DNA of 64,000 nt from Pseudomonadota bacterium (GTDB taxonomy: Bacteria > Pseudomonadota > Alphaproteobacteria > Sphingomonadales > Sphingomonadaceae), in the NCBI GenBank assembly GCA_023445495.1, contig JAEXLC010000180.1, positions 3,514-67,513 on the forward strand, given 5' to 3'. Shown here in pieces: positions 52,385 through 60,898 of the stretch. The notes below the pieces were generated by a model. The model did no database searches and was not told where the DNA came from. It saw only the letters and a list, made by a program, of their open reading frames with translations. Numbering within the stretch: position 1 is the stretch's first letter; every line of letters starts with the position of its first letter. A program made the translations under genes and the position numbers.

Positions 52385-54766
52385 CTAGGTGATCCAGCTG
52401 CTGATCGGGTCAAACACCCACTGGCCCTTCACCAACCGCAGGCGATAGGTTCCGCCGGTCCAGCCGGCGGACCAGACGACATAGCCGCGATCGCGCGCAC
52501 GGTTGTAGAGGATGCGCGGCAGCGAGACCGTGCGGAAATCGGGCGTGCGGCGCTGAAGCGCCTCGATGTCCTTCTTCCCATAGACGATCATCAGGCGGTC
52601 GAGATGCAGGCAGGCGAAGTCCGCCGGATTGCCCTCTACCAGGATCGGCCGCTCAAGGCTGATCGAGGCTGGCCGGCCGAGCGCGCCCATCAGATTGTCC
52701 GGCGGATTGTCGATCGGGGTGACGCGCGCTTCGCTCGGCATCTCGAAGATCGTGCGCAGCAACGCCTGGACCGCAAGCTGCTCCGGTGTGGGCTGCGCGC
52801 GGCAAACGCCTGGCGCCTCGCTGCCGACGACAAAGGGCGTGCCACCCTCGCGCGGCGCGGCGTCGATCAGGAGGTGCTGCGCAACAACGTCGGCGATGCC
52901 ATCGCCATTGGTGTCGCGGCGCAGATCGGCGAGCGGGAGCCTGACGTAGAGGTCCTTCTCGCTTTTGCGGGTGCGCGTGCCGATCGGTGGATAGGTGATC
53001 GACGCGGTATCGAGCAAAGACACCTCGACCTCGAGGTTGAGTGTGTCTCCGTCGCGCAGCGGCATGCGCGAGCTTCCCGGCACGACATAGGGAAAGGCCT
53101 GGGCAAGGCCGGTGTAGAGCGGTGCCTGCCAGTGCTTGCCGCCATCGTCCGAAAGATGGACCCAATAGCCGCCGCCGGTCACCTCGCCGGTGGGATCGAG
53201 ATTCTGCGAGATGCTGATGGCGGTGACTTGCTGGCCGCTGCGGTCGAGGCGGACCGGCATGTAACCCTCGGGGAGTTGTGCGATCCCCTTGGGCCAGCTT
53301 GCCGCCTCGGGGCGGGGCCCCCGGTAGGTGGCGGGAAGCGGCTGGGCGATGAAGGGAGGCTCGGGATCGATCGAGGCGCGGTTGGTCCGCACTGCCGGTT
53401 TCGTCGATCCTCCGAAGGCCGTGAGCGCGGCGCGCAGATCGGTGCGCATCCCGGCCAGACCGGGCAGCGCGAGGCGATCGATCGCCGCCAGCGCTCGCGC
53501 CCCTGTCTCCGGCTGGAAGGCGTGGCGATCCTCAACCGCCGCCATCCGCTGGTTCCGCCGCGCATCGTCGCAGATCTCGGAATATTGCGGATCGGCGAAG
53601 AGCCGGCATTCGACTTCGGCCAGCGCTACGGGCAGCTGACGAAAGCCGCCGCTGCCAAAGGCATATTCGGCGGCGAGATAGGGATCGTCTCCCCGGCGGT
53701 TGAGATAGAAGTCGAGGATCAGCAGCGCGGCGTTGCCATCGTGCTGGGCGCATCGTTCTTCGGGGGACGGGGTTTCGCGGCATTTCAGGTTACGGCGCGC
53801 CGCCTCCAGTGCGGAGGAAGCGATCAGGCTGCGTGCCTCCGCGTCACGGCCGGCCGCGGCATAGCCGGCGGCCAGGGCAATACGCAGCGCGTCGTCGGGC
53901 CTGTCGCCGTCCAGCGAGACTTCGAGGCCATCGACCTGGATCGTCACGGCGGGGCGATCGGGCCGCAGGGCGGCTGCGCGTATTTCGGACGGGAGGGAGT
54001 CGAGCAGCGCGATGCCGCGATCGGAGAGGCCGGCGTTGAACAGTCCCAGCGCATAGTCTCGGGCGAACAGGGCGTGGGCGGTGCTGCGATCCTTCTCGGC
54101 GACATGCGCCAGCCCGGCCGGGCTCGCCAGCCAGGCGAGGAGCGGCAGCTGATCGCCCGGCGCGGTGACGCCGCCATAATTTGCCTGGCGGACAAGGAAC
54201 GGAACGCCGCGATCTGGCGCCGCCGCCATCGCACGGGCGAAATTCTCGGTACAGGTCGCGCTGTTGGCAATCCGCCAGGCGTCGCCGGCAATGTCCGTGC
54301 TGCCCTGGATCAACGCGTCGAAATTCGCGGCGGGGCAGTCTCCCAGCGCGCCGTCCGCGAGCATGTCCAGGCCCTCCGCCACGATCTGCACGACCAGCGG
54401 GTCGCGACCGGAGGCGGGCACTTGCGCGAGGAAGCGGCTGCGCACCGCCGCGATGCGGGAGGGATCCGGACGCGGCTCATATCGATGGACCTTCGCGTCG
54501 ATCCAGAGCGACACCAGCGCGCGCATCACCTCGGGCTTGATGCCATAGGTTGCGGCGAGCCCGGCAGCGGCGCGATCGATGTTTCCGGCCTGCAACGCCT
54601 TTTTGAGATCGGCTTCCCAGGCGGCGATGCGGCCGAGGGGATAGGTCCGCTCCCCAAGCCGGTCTTGGGCATATTCGCGAATCTGCGCGGCGGTGGGATC
54701 GGGGGGCGGGGCGCTTGCGACGAGCAGCGATCCGGCGAGCAAGCCGATGGTCCATTTACTCCGCAT
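52385..54766 (-). CDS. Large secreted protein of unknown function
   Basis: 793 residues with signal peptide MRSKWTIGLLAGSLLVASAPPP. The first 430 residues are helical and Ala-rich, in a manner suggesting TPR-like repeats (ALGLFNAGLSDRGIALLDSLP, ALRIALAAGYAAAGRDAEARSLIASS). The C-terminal 330 residues look beta-rich (GGGYWVHLSDDGGKHWQAPLYTGL) and carry one calcium-type loop, DTNGDGIADVV. Cysteines are few and could pair. I do not recognise the family. Its start codon is only seven bases from a 43-base nested palindrome whose arm contains the Shine-Dalgarno site. Confidence 0.75.
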   Translation of the reverse strand: MRSKWTIGLLAGSLLVASAPPPDPTAAQIREYAQDRLGERTYPLGRIAAWEADLKKALQAGNIDRAAAGLAATYGIKPEVMRALVSLWIDAKVHRYEPRPDPSRIAAVRSRFLAQVPASGRDPLVVQIVAEGLDMLADGALGDCPAANFDALIQGSTDIAGDAWRIANSATCTENFARAMAAAPDRGVPFLVRQANYGGVTAPGDQLPLLAWLASPAGLAHVAEKDRSTAHALFARDYALGLFNAGLSDRGIALLDSLPSEIRAAALRPDRPAVTIQVDGLEVSLDGDRPDDALRIALAAGYAAAGRDAEARSLIASSALEAARRNLKCRETPSPEERCAQHDGNAALLILDFYLNRRGDDPYLAAEYAFGSGGFRQLPVALAEVECRLFADPQYSEICDDARRNQRMAAVEDRHAFQPETGARALAAIDRLALPGLAGMRTDLRAALTAFGGSTKPAVRTNRASIDPEPPFIAQPLPATYRGPRPEAASWPKGIAQLPEGYMPVRLDRSGQQVTAISISQNLDPTGEVTGGGYWVHLSDDGGKHWQAPLYTGLAQAFPYVVPGSSRMPLRDGDTLNLEVEVSLLDTASITYPPIGTRTRKSEKDLYVRLPLADLRRDTNGDGIADVVAQHLLIDAAPREGGTPFVVGSEAPGVCRAQPTPEQLAVQALLRTIFEMPSEARVTPIDNPPDNLMGALGRPASISLERPILVEGNPADFACLHLDRLMIVYGKKDIEALQRRTPDFRTVSLPRILYNRARDRGYVVWSAGWTGGTYRLRLVKGQWVFDPISSWIT

Positions 54767-54773
54767 GATTCCC

Positions 54774-54816
54774 CTCCCGAACCAACTTGATACAATGTAT
54801 CATGCAGGTTCGGGAG
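54774..54816. promoter_or_regulatory. 43-base nested palindrome overlapping a ribosome binding site
   Basis: Outer arms CTCCCGAACC (54774-54783) and GGTTCGGGAG (54807-54816) are perfect, as are the inner arms TGATACA (54788-54794) and TGTATCA (54796-54802) around one central base. In the transcript of the large secreted protein the last arm ends GGGAG and continues GGGAATC-ATG, so a hairpin here would pair the Shine-Dalgarno sequence. Alternatively the inner 15 bases are an operator. It also lies just after the rimO stop. Confidence 0.7.
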
Positions 54817-54822
54817 CGGCGG

Positions 54823-56157
54823 TCAAGCGTCGAGCGGTACCCCGTAGAGGTCATGCTCGTCGGCGTCCTCGATCTCGACCATGACGATGTCGCCCTGCTC
54901 GAGATGGCCGGCGTCGCGCAGGAACACCTCGCCGTCGATCTCCGGCGCATCGGCCTGGCTGCGGCCCGTGGCGCCGCCTTCCTCGCCGACCTCGTCGATG
55001 ATCACCTCGAGCGTGCGGCCGATCTTGGCCTGGAGCTTGGCCGCGCTGATCGCCGCGGTCTTCTCCATGATCCGTGCGTAGCGCTCTTCCTTGACCTCTT
55101 CCGGCACGGCGCCGGGCAGATCATTGGCAGCTGCGCCTTCGACCGGCTCGAAGCGGAACGCGCCGACGCGGTCGAGCTGGGCTTCGTCGAGCCAGTCGAG
55201 CAGATACTGGAAGTCTTCCTCGGTCTCGCCCGGGAAGCCGACCACGAAAGTCGAGCGGATGGTGAGGTCCGGCGCGATCTCGCGCCACTTCTTCAGACGC
55301 TCGAGCACCTTCGCTTCGTTGGCCGGGCGCTTCATCGAACGCAGCACCGATGGTGAGGCATGCTGGAACGGGATGTCGAGATAGGGGAGGATCAGCCCCT
55401 CGGCCATCAGCGGGATGACCTGGTCGACATGCGGATAGGGATAGACATAGTGGAGCCGCACCCAGGGCGCGATCTTGCCGAGCTCACGCGCCAGGTCGGT
55501 CATGTGCGGCACGACCTCGCCGCCCTTCCACGGGCGCGGCTGCTTGCGGATATCGACGCCGTACGCCGAGGTGTCCTGGCTGATGACCAGCAGTTCCTTG
55601 GTCCCCGCCTCGACCAGCTTCTCCGCCTCGCGCAGGATCGCGTCGGGCCGGCGGCTGACCAGGTCGCCGCGCAGCGCCGGGATGATGCAGAAAGAGCAGC
55701 GGTGGTTGCAGCCCTCCGAGATCTTCAGATAGCTGTAGTGGCGCGGGGTTAGCTTCAACCCGGCATCGGGCACCAGGTTGACGAAGGGCGAGGGCGGCAT
55801 CGGCGCCGCCTCATGCACCGCGCCGACCACTTCCTCATATTGATGCGCGCCGGTGACCGCGAGCACGTTCGGGAAGCGGGCGCGGATGACTTCGGCTTCC
55901 TTGCCCATGCAGCCGGTGACGATGACGCGGCCATTCTCCGCGATCGCCTCGCCGATCGCCTCGAGCGATTCTTCCTTCGCCGAGTCGAGGAATCCGCAGG
56001 TGTTGACCAGCACGACGTCGGCCCCGGCATAGTCGGGGGACATCGCATAACCGTCGCTGCGCAGCTTGGTGAGGATCCGCTCGCTGTCGACCAGGTTCTT
56101 GGGACAGCCGAGCGACACCATGCCCACGCGGGGCGCCTCGGGAAGTTTAGTTGCCAT
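54823..56157 (-). CDS. rimO: Ribosomal protein uS12 methylthiotransferase RimO
   Basis: 444 residues. It adds a methylthio group to the conserved aspartate of ribosomal protein S12. The N-terminal UPF0004 domain has [23 protein letters not shown] and [10 protein letters not shown] with its three cluster cysteines. The radical-SAM domain has [18 protein letters not shown] with the CxxxCxxC cluster site. A C-terminal TRAM domain ([29 protein letters not shown]) completes the enzyme. PEIDG and the overall length separate it from MiaB. Confidence 0.97.
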   Translation of the reverse strand: MATKLPEAPRVGMVSLGCPKNLVDSERILTKLRSDGYAMSPDYAGADVVLVNTCGFLDSAKEESLEAIGEAIAENGRVIVTGCMGKEAEVIRARFPNVLAVTGAHQYEEVVGAVHEAAPMPPSPFVNLVPDAGLKLTPRHYSYLKISEGCNHRCSFCIIPALRGDLVSRRPDAILREAEKLVEAGTKELLVISQDTSAYGVDIRKQPRPWKGGEVVPHMTDLARELGKIAPWVRLHYVYPYPHVDQVIPLMAEGLILPYLDIPFQHASPSVLRSMKRPANEAKVLERLKKWREIAPDLTIRSTFVVGFPGETEEDFQYLLDWLDEAQLDRVGAFRFEPVEGAAANDLPGAVPEEVKEERYARIMEKTAAISAAKLQAKIGRTLEVIIDEVGEEGGATGRSQADAPEIDGEVFLRDAGHLEQGDIVMVEIEDADEHDLYGVPLDA

Positions 56158-56317
56158 GATTGGCGGGCGACATAGGCTTTTTCGGCGAAAAATCTAGGCC
56201 GGGGCTTTTCCGGGGGCAAGTTTGACCGCCGACAAGGTGCGCGCAGCCGCTTGCGGGCATGGAAGATCGGGCGCCGCGCCCCATATCCGCGGCACCGGTA
56301 TTTGCGAGGAGGTTTCG

Positions 56318-56830
56318 ATGGCTGCAGAGCTTGCGGAAGGCACGACACTCACCACGCGCTCGGGCGTGACGCTCGACGTTCGCCCTGCCACCCCGGCGGA
56401 CGAAACCGCGTTGCGCGACCTGTTCGAGACGGTTTCGAGCGATGACCGCCGCTTCCGTTTCCTCACCGCCTGCGACCAGCTGTCCAACGCCCAGATCGCG
56501 GCGATGACCCAGGTCGATCACTGGCAGACCGACAGCTTCCTGGCCTTCGTCGATGGCGAGCTGGTGGCGAGCGCGGTGCTGGCCTGCGACAAGCCGATGA
56601 CCAGCGCCGAGGTGGCGATCTCGATCCGCTCGGACCGCAAGGCGCAGGGCATCGGCTGGTCGCTGCTCGATTACCTCACCGACGAGGCCGAGCGGCGCGG
56701 GGTGAAGACCGTGATGTCGATCGAGAGCCGCGAGAACCACACCGCGATTTCGCTGGAGCGCGAGATGGGCTTCGAGGCGCGGCCAGTGGAAGGCGATTCG
56801 ACGCTAGTGCTACTGGAGCGGCGGTTCTAG
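56318..56830 (+). CDS. GNAT-family N-acetyltransferase
   Basis: 170 residues from ATG 56318, with GAGGAGG seven bases upstream; a longer open frame to 56222 lacks this. The acetyl-CoA loop is RKAQGIGWSLLDYLTDEAERRGVKTVMS, motif A of the family, preceded by VRPATPADETALRDLFETVS. C-terminal strand residues are NHTAISLEREMGFEARP. It acetylates an unknown amine. The N-domain start (TTLTTRSGVTLDVRPATP) resembles domains regulated by or fused to acetyl-CoA synthetases, but here it stands alone. Confidence 0.9.
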   Translation: MAAELAEGTTLTTRSGVTLDVRPATPADETALRDLFETVSSDDRRFRFLTACDQLSNAQIAAMTQVDHWQTDSFLAFVDGELVASAVLACDKPMTSAEVAISIRSDRKAQGIGWSLLDYLTDEAERRGVKTVMSIESRENHTAISLEREMGFEARPVEGDSTLVLLERRF

Positions 56831-56889
56831 CCAGCGGGGCCGACAAGGCGTAGCTTCACACCCCTGCAACTAAACAGGGGAGAGGCGAG

Positions 56890-57294
56890 ATGCAGATTCA
56901 CTGGCTGGCGATCCTCGCCGCGGCGGTGGCGGGCTTTGTAGTGGGCGGGCTCTGGTATGGGCCGCTGTTCGGCAAGGCCTGGATGCAGGCACGCGGGCTG
57001 AGCGAGGAGGAGCTCAAGTCCGGCGCGAACATGGGCAGGATCTTCGGCGCGACCTTCGTGCTGAATCTGATCGCGGCCTTCGCGCTCGATCACCTCTACA
57101 ACACCTATGACACGCATGTGGGGCTGCATCATTCGCTGGTGATCGCCGGGATCATCGGGGTGGGCTTCATCGCCACTTCGGTGGGGGTGAACTATCTGTT
57201 CTCGCGCCTGCCGCGCGCGCTGTTCCTGATCGACGCGGGATACTGGATCGTGATGTACTTGGTGATGGGCGCGATCTTCGGGGTGATGGTCTGA
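56890..57294 (+). CDS. DUF1761 membrane protein
   Basis: 134 residues, four hydrophobic helices (about residues 5-25, 50-68, 80-100 and 110-132). HWLAILAAAVAGFVVGGLWYGPLFGKAWM at the start and LFLIDAGYWIVMYLVMGAIFGVMV at the end match DUF1761, small inner-membrane proteins of unknown role. A GGGGAGAGG lies just upstream of the ATG. It follows the GNAT gene by 59 bases. Confidence 0.85.
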   Translation: MQIHWLAILAAAVAGFVVGGLWYGPLFGKAWMQARGLSEEELKSGANMGRIFGATFVLNLIAAFALDHLYNTYDTHVGLHHSLVIAGIIGVGFIATSVGVNYLFSRLPRALFLIDAGYWIVMYLVMGAIFGVMV

Positions 57295-57320
57295 AGCCTG
57301 CCCTGCGTTTGAGTTTCCTT

Positions 57321-57433
57321 CGTCACCCCGGCCTTGTGCCGGGGCGGGGTCCACGGTGCCAAACGCTTTGTCCCGAGAGCCTCTTGTCTAGGACGAGCCT
57401 CCCGGTGCACCCCGGCACAAGGCCGGGGTGACG
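57321..57433. repeat. Intergenic paired inverted repeat, family C copy 3
   Basis: CGTCACCCCGGCCTTGTGCCGGGG and CCCCGGCACAAGGCCGGGGTGACG are exact inverted copies about 65 bases apart, enough to form one long hairpin or two short ones. It lies between convergent DUF1761 and DUF486 genes. Confidence 0.9.
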
Positions 57434-57451
57434 GAAGAGTGGTTTCGCCCG

Positions 57452-57808
57452 TTACGCAGGTGCCTTGAAGATGAACCAGGCGCCGGCCGCGATCAGCGCG
57501 AAGCCGATCATGTGGTTCACCGTGATCTTCTGGCCCAGGTAGAGGATCGAGAAGCCGACAAAGACGGTAAGGGTGATGACTTCCTGCATCGCCTTCAGCT
57601 GCGCCGCCGAATAGACCGCGCTCCCCCAGCGATTGGCCGGTACCGCCAGGCAATATTCGACCAGCGCGATGCTCCAGCTCGCCAGGATGACGAGCAGCAG
57701 CGGCGCGCTCTTGAACTTGAGATGCCCGTACCAGGCGATCGTCATGAAGAGGTTGGAGCCGATCAGCAGCAGGATCGGCAGGAGGCGGGCGAAGAGCATT
57801 TCGGACAT
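57452..57808 (-). CDS. DUF486 / DMT-family small membrane protein
   Basis: 118 residues with four helices. LLIGSNLFMTIAWYGHLKF, IALVEYCLAVPANRWG, LKAMQEVITLTVFVGFSILYLGQKIT and NHMIGFALIAAGAWFIF are the usual features of DUF486, a relative of small multidrug-resistance transporters. Function unproven. Convergent with DUF1761. Confidence 0.9.
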   Translation of the reverse strand: MSEMLFARLLPILLLIGSNLFMTIAWYGHLKFKSAPLLLVILASWSIALVEYCLAVPANRWGSAVYSAAQLKAMQEVITLTVFVGFSILYLGQKITVNHMIGFALIAAGAWFIFKAPA

Positions 57809-57950
57809 GGCGCGACCTTGGCCGGGATGGCGTCGGGGTCAAGATGGCGGCGACCGCATGTTGCGCCGGAACCGGAGCATCCGGCGTCGCCTTTGCGCTT
57901 GCCGGGTGCTAGTATCGACGTGCCCGATTGGCGAATGGGAGGCGCTGCCA

Positions 57951-58631
57951 TTGGCTTGCAAGCTATGTGCATGGTTGTGCGGCCGGCTCTGCAGGGACTC
58001 TCACAATGCATTGTGGAGCCGGGTGCGGGCCTGGGAGCGGGATGCATCCAACGACCATGCGCTCTGGATGGAAGCACCGGCGGAGGATCGCGCGCGGGCT
58101 GACGCGGCGATTGACCTTTCCTCGCGTGATCGCGAAGCGGCCTTTCGCATATTTCTAGCTCTCGCCGAAGGCGGCATGCCCTGGGCGATGGAAACCGTCG
58201 CCGATCACTATGCGAGGGCCGCCGATTTCGATCGGGCGCGGGATTATTATTGCCGGGCGATCGAGAGCGGATCGTGGTTTGCGACGATCGGCTACGCCAA
58301 GTTGTTGTCCGAGCATGGCTATTTCGAGGACTGCGAGACGCTGTTGCGCGACGGGGTGGAGCAGGATTTCATCCCGGCCTTTTACTGGCTGGCGCGGTTT
58401 CGCCTGCAGCGATTGCCCGGCGGCAATACCCGCCGAGAGGTACGGCACCTGCTGGAGCATGCGGCTGAGGCCGGGCATGAGGGCGCCGAGCTCGCCCTGC
58501 TGCGGATGAAGGTGCGAGGGCAGCTGGGCCTCCGGGAAATAGCTGCCGGTTACCGCGAAGGTCGAAGGCTTGCGCGGCGACTGGTGGAGACGGAGGAGCT
58601 GCCGTCCGGGCAGAGTCCGGCTTTGGGTTAG
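57951..58631 (+). CDS. TPR/Sel1-like helical protein, function unknown
   Basis: 226 residues if translation starts at TTG 57951, which GGGAGG precedes by eight bases; the open frame extends upstream with no better signal. The segments DREAAFRIFLALAEGGMPWAMETVADHYARAADFDRARDYYCRAIESGSWFATIGYAKLLSEHGYFEDCETLL and HLLEHAAEAGHEGAELALLRMKV repeat a helix-turn-helix pattern with A, G, Y and L at the usual Sel1/TPR positions. The first 20 residues contain four cysteines. It probably acts in protein contacts. Partners are unknown. Confidence 0.65.
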   Translation: MACKLCAWLCGRLCRDSHNALWSRVRAWERDASNDHALWMEAPAEDRARADAAIDLSSRDREAAFRIFLALAEGGMPWAMETVADHYARAADFDRARDYYCRAIESGSWFATIGYAKLLSEHGYFEDCETLLRDGVEQDFIPAFYWLARFRLQRLPGGNTRREVRHLLEHAAEAGHEGAELALLRMKVRGQLGLREIAAGYREGRRLARRLVETEELPSGQSPALG

Positions 58632-58652
58632 GTGGATCGGCGCCTTCTTCCG

Positions 58653-58677
58653 CTACCTCCCTGAAAGGGAGGGGAAT
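58653..58677. repeat. Intergenic repeat, family B copy
   Basis: CTACCTCCCTGAAAGGGAGGGGAATTGG contains the palindrome CCTCCCtgaaaGGGAGG. It lies between the TPR-like gene and the AAC(3)-type gene. Confidence 0.6.
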
Positions 58678-58745
58678 TGGGAAGATCGATCCGCTGCGGC
58701 ACCCGGCCATGGCGCGGTGCGGGGCGACGTGGCATGCATCGCGGC

Positions 58746-59513
58746 ATGGAGACGATTTCGAAAGAGACGCTGGTCGGCCAGCTGCGCGAGCTCGGCGTGC
58801 GTGCGGGCGGGGTGTTGCTGGTCCATATGAGCTTCCGCGAGGTCCGGCCGGTCGAGGATGGGCCCGAGGGGCTGATCGCGGCGCTGGGCGAGGCGCTGGG
58901 ACCGGAGGGGACGCTGGCCATGCCCTCGGCCACCGGCGACGACGAGACCGTCTTCGACCCGGCGACCACCGACAATCGCGACGACCTCGGGATCGTCGCC
59001 GACCTTTTCTGGCGGATGCCGGGCGTGGTGCGCAGCTCGCATTTCGACGCGGTCTCGGCGCGCGGGCCCAGGGCGGAATGGATCACGGGCGGTCCGTTCG
59101 TGCTGCCGCCGGCGGCGCCGGAGAGCGCGATCGACCGGATACGGCAGGCAGGCGGGCAGGTGCTGCTGCTCGGGGTGGGGCATCATGCCAACACGATGCT
59201 GCATCTGGCGGAGCTGGTCGGTGGGGCGCCCTATCGCAGCGACTTCCACTACATCGATGATGCGGGCCGCGAGGTCCACTATGGCGAGAATGACAGCTGC
59301 TGCGAGAAGTTCGAGCTGGCGGAGGGCTGGCTGCGCGAGGCGGGGGCGTTGCGCGCTGGCCGGGTGGGGCATGCCGAGGCGCGGCTGATGGAGGCGGAGG
59401 ATCTGGTACGGATCGCCGCGGCGAAAGTGAAGGCCGATCCGCTGGTGTTCCTCCACGGCGCCGAGGAGGGGTGCGAGGAGTGCGACGAGGCTCGGGAGAG
59501 CCTTGAAAGCTAG
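58746..59513 (+). CDS. AAC(3)-family aminoglycoside N-acetyltransferase-like protein
   Basis: 255 residues from ATG 58746; ATG 58734 is also possible. The Antibiotic_NAT fold is recognised from LVGQLRELGVRAGGVLLVHMSFREV, VEDGPEGLIAALGEALGPEGTLAMPSATG, GIVADLFWRMPGVVRSSHFDAVSARGP and VLLLGVGHHANTMLHLAE. True resistance enzymes use acetyl-CoA to modify the 3-amino group of aminoglycosides, but many chromosomal relatives have other substrates. The C-terminus EEGCEECDEARESLE has two cysteines that look added. No mobile element adjoins it. Confidence 0.85.
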   Translation: METISKETLVGQLRELGVRAGGVLLVHMSFREVRPVEDGPEGLIAALGEALGPEGTLAMPSATGDDETVFDPATTDNRDDLGIVADLFWRMPGVVRSSHFDAVSARGPRAEWITGGPFVLPPAAPESAIDRIRQAGGQVLLLGVGHHANTMLHLAELVGGAPYRSDFHYIDDAGREVHYGENDSCCEKFELAEGWLREAGALRAGRVGHAEARLMEAEDLVRIAAAKVKADPLVFLHGAEEGCEECDEARESLES

Positions 59514-59523
59514 CGACCAGCAC

Positions 59524-59553
59524 CTTCTTTCTCCCCTCCCTGCAAGGGAGGGG
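59524..59553. repeat. Intergenic repeat, family B copy
   Basis: CTTTCTCCCCTCCCTGCAAGGGAGGGG, the same plus-strand orientation as at 28190; it faces the inverted copy at 59650-59674 across the terminator. Confidence 0.75.
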
Positions 59554-59603
59554 CCGGGCGTGGGTCGCGAGCGCAGCGAGCCCAGCCAATCGCTGATGAA
59601 TAA

Positions 59604-59636
59604 AGAAAAGCCCGGGCATCGAGCCCGCCCTTTTCT
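59604..59636. terminator. Bidirectional terminator
   Basis: AGAAAAGCCCGGGC-atcga-GCCCGCCCTTTTCT is a near-perfect hairpin with A-rich left and T-rich right flanks, the layout of a Rho-independent terminator working in both directions between the convergent AAC(3)-type and potassium channel genes. Confidence 0.75.
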
Positions 59637-59649
59637 AACCCACCCCTAA

Positions 59650-59674
59650 CCCCTCCCTTGCAGGGAGGGGAATT
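59650..59674. repeat. Intergenic repeat, family B copy, inverted
   Basis: CCCCTCCCTTGCAGGGAGGGGAATTG; together with the copy at 59524 it brackets the terminator. A CACCCCTAAC leader precedes it, matching GGGCGTGGGT beside the other copy in inverted form. Confidence 0.7.
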
Positions 59675-59686
59675 GAGAAGAGAGGG

Positions 59687-60694
59687 TTACCGCGTCAGGA
59701 TCTCGACGATCTCGTCGCCGGCTTCGAGTGCCTGCGCTTCCGGCGTCTCGTGGCTGTAGGGCTTGCCGGCGCGGTAGATGCGGACGCCAAGGCCTGTGGT
59801 GATCGCGGAGAGCGGCTTGCCGATTTCCTCCGGCCGGGCCTTGCGCTCGGACAGCTCGACCTCGCCGTGGAAGGAGGCGAGGTCGGTCAGATAGTCGGAA
59901 AGATGCGGGCCCTGGCAGGAGCTAGCGAGCAGCAGCCCGGCGAAGCTCACCGGATTGACCACCGTCGTGGCGCCGGCGGCGCGGGCGGGCAGCTCGTTAT
60001 CCTCGTTGCGCACGATCACGCTGATCGGAAGACCGGGAACGAGGTGGCGGGCGGTGAGGGTGATCAGGATCGACGTGTCGTCGCGGCCCGCGCAGACGAT
60101 CATCGACTCGGCGGTGCCGATGCGGACGTCGTTCAGCACCTGGTCGCGGGTGGCATCGGCCTGGAGGACGATGCAGCCGCATTCCTTGGCGCGGGCGATA
60201 TTGCCCTCATTCTGGTCGATCACGACGATGCTGCCGGGATCGCGCCCGCGCGCGATCAACTCGTCGACCGTCTCCGAGCCCGTGGTGCCATAGCCGGCCA
60301 CGATGACGTGGCGCGCAAGGTTCCGCTGGATCACTGCCATATGCCATTTGTCCCAGGTGCGCTTGAGCACGAAATTATAGGCGGTGCCGAGGAAGAGCAG
60401 CACCACGAAGACGCGGATCGGGGTGACGACGAACGCATCGAACATCCGCGCCGAATTGCTGACCGGCACGATGTCGCCATAGCCGGTGGTCGTCACCGAG
60501 ATCGAGGTGAAATAGAGAATGTCGAGGAAGCTGACATGGCCGTCGGCCGTGTCCTTCAGGCCGTCGCGCTCGATCCAGTGGACGCCGACGGCAAGGGCGA
60601 GCAGCCCGACCACGGCAAGCACGCGCCAGCCGATCGAGGCCCAGACGGGCATGCTCGACTTGCGCTTGAGCGTGGCGGGAGGCTTGAGCGCCAT
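59687..60694 (-). CDS. Potassium channel protein with RCK/TrkA domains
   Basis: 335 residues from ATG 60694 (MALKPPATLKRKS); a longer frame to 60799 is less likely. One helix (about residues 20-38), the pore loop with selectivity filter TTTGYGDIVP near residue 65, and a second helix (VFVVLLFLGTAYNFVL) form a two-helix K+ channel. RHVIVAGYGTTGSETVDELIARG is the NAD-binding TrkA_N domain, and a TrkA_C domain closes the protein (IGKPLSAITTGLGVRIYRAG). It probably gates K+ in response to nucleotides or redox state. Confidence 0.93.
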   Translation of the reverse strand: MALKPPATLKRKSSMPVWASIGWRVLAVVGLLALAVGVHWIERDGLKDTADGHVSFLDILYFTSISVTTTGYGDIVPVSNSARMFDAFVVTPIRVFVVLLFLGTAYNFVLKRTWDKWHMAVIQRNLARHVIVAGYGTTGSETVDELIARGRDPGSIVVIDQNEGNIARAKECGCIVLQADATRDQVLNDVRIGTAESMIVCAGRDDTSILITLTARHLVPGLPISVIVRNEDNELPARAAGATTVVNPVSFAGLLLASSCQGPHLSDYLTDLASFHGEVELSERKARPEEIGKPLSAITTGLGVRIYRAGKPYSHETPEAQALEAGDEIVEILTR

Positions 60695-60898
60695 CAGCGG
60701 GCGGACGGACCCGGTAGCGGATCGGCGGCATTGCCGTAGAACGCGATCATCCGGACCTTCTTCACTGGCAGGCCGCGGGCGGCCGGTCAGCGGGACCATA
60801 CACGGTCATCAAACCGTGGCCATGGCGAATATGGCCGGGAGGGCGCTGCCGCTCCCGGGCCGAATGGGGGCGAGCTAGGCCCGCCCCCGAAATGCGGC

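Noticed and set aside
52097..54790. An 897-codon plus-strand frame opposite the large secreted protein
   Set aside because: The minus-strand frame has a signal peptide, a start site and ordinary protein composition; this one has none of these.
58746..59513. AAC(3)-type gene as an acquired resistance gene
   Set aside because: There is no mobile element, integron site or composition break near it, and chromosomal homologues with other substrates are common.
12541..59674. Repeated palindromes as a CRISPR array
   Set aside because: The copies are scattered singly between genes, with no regular spacers and no cas genes.
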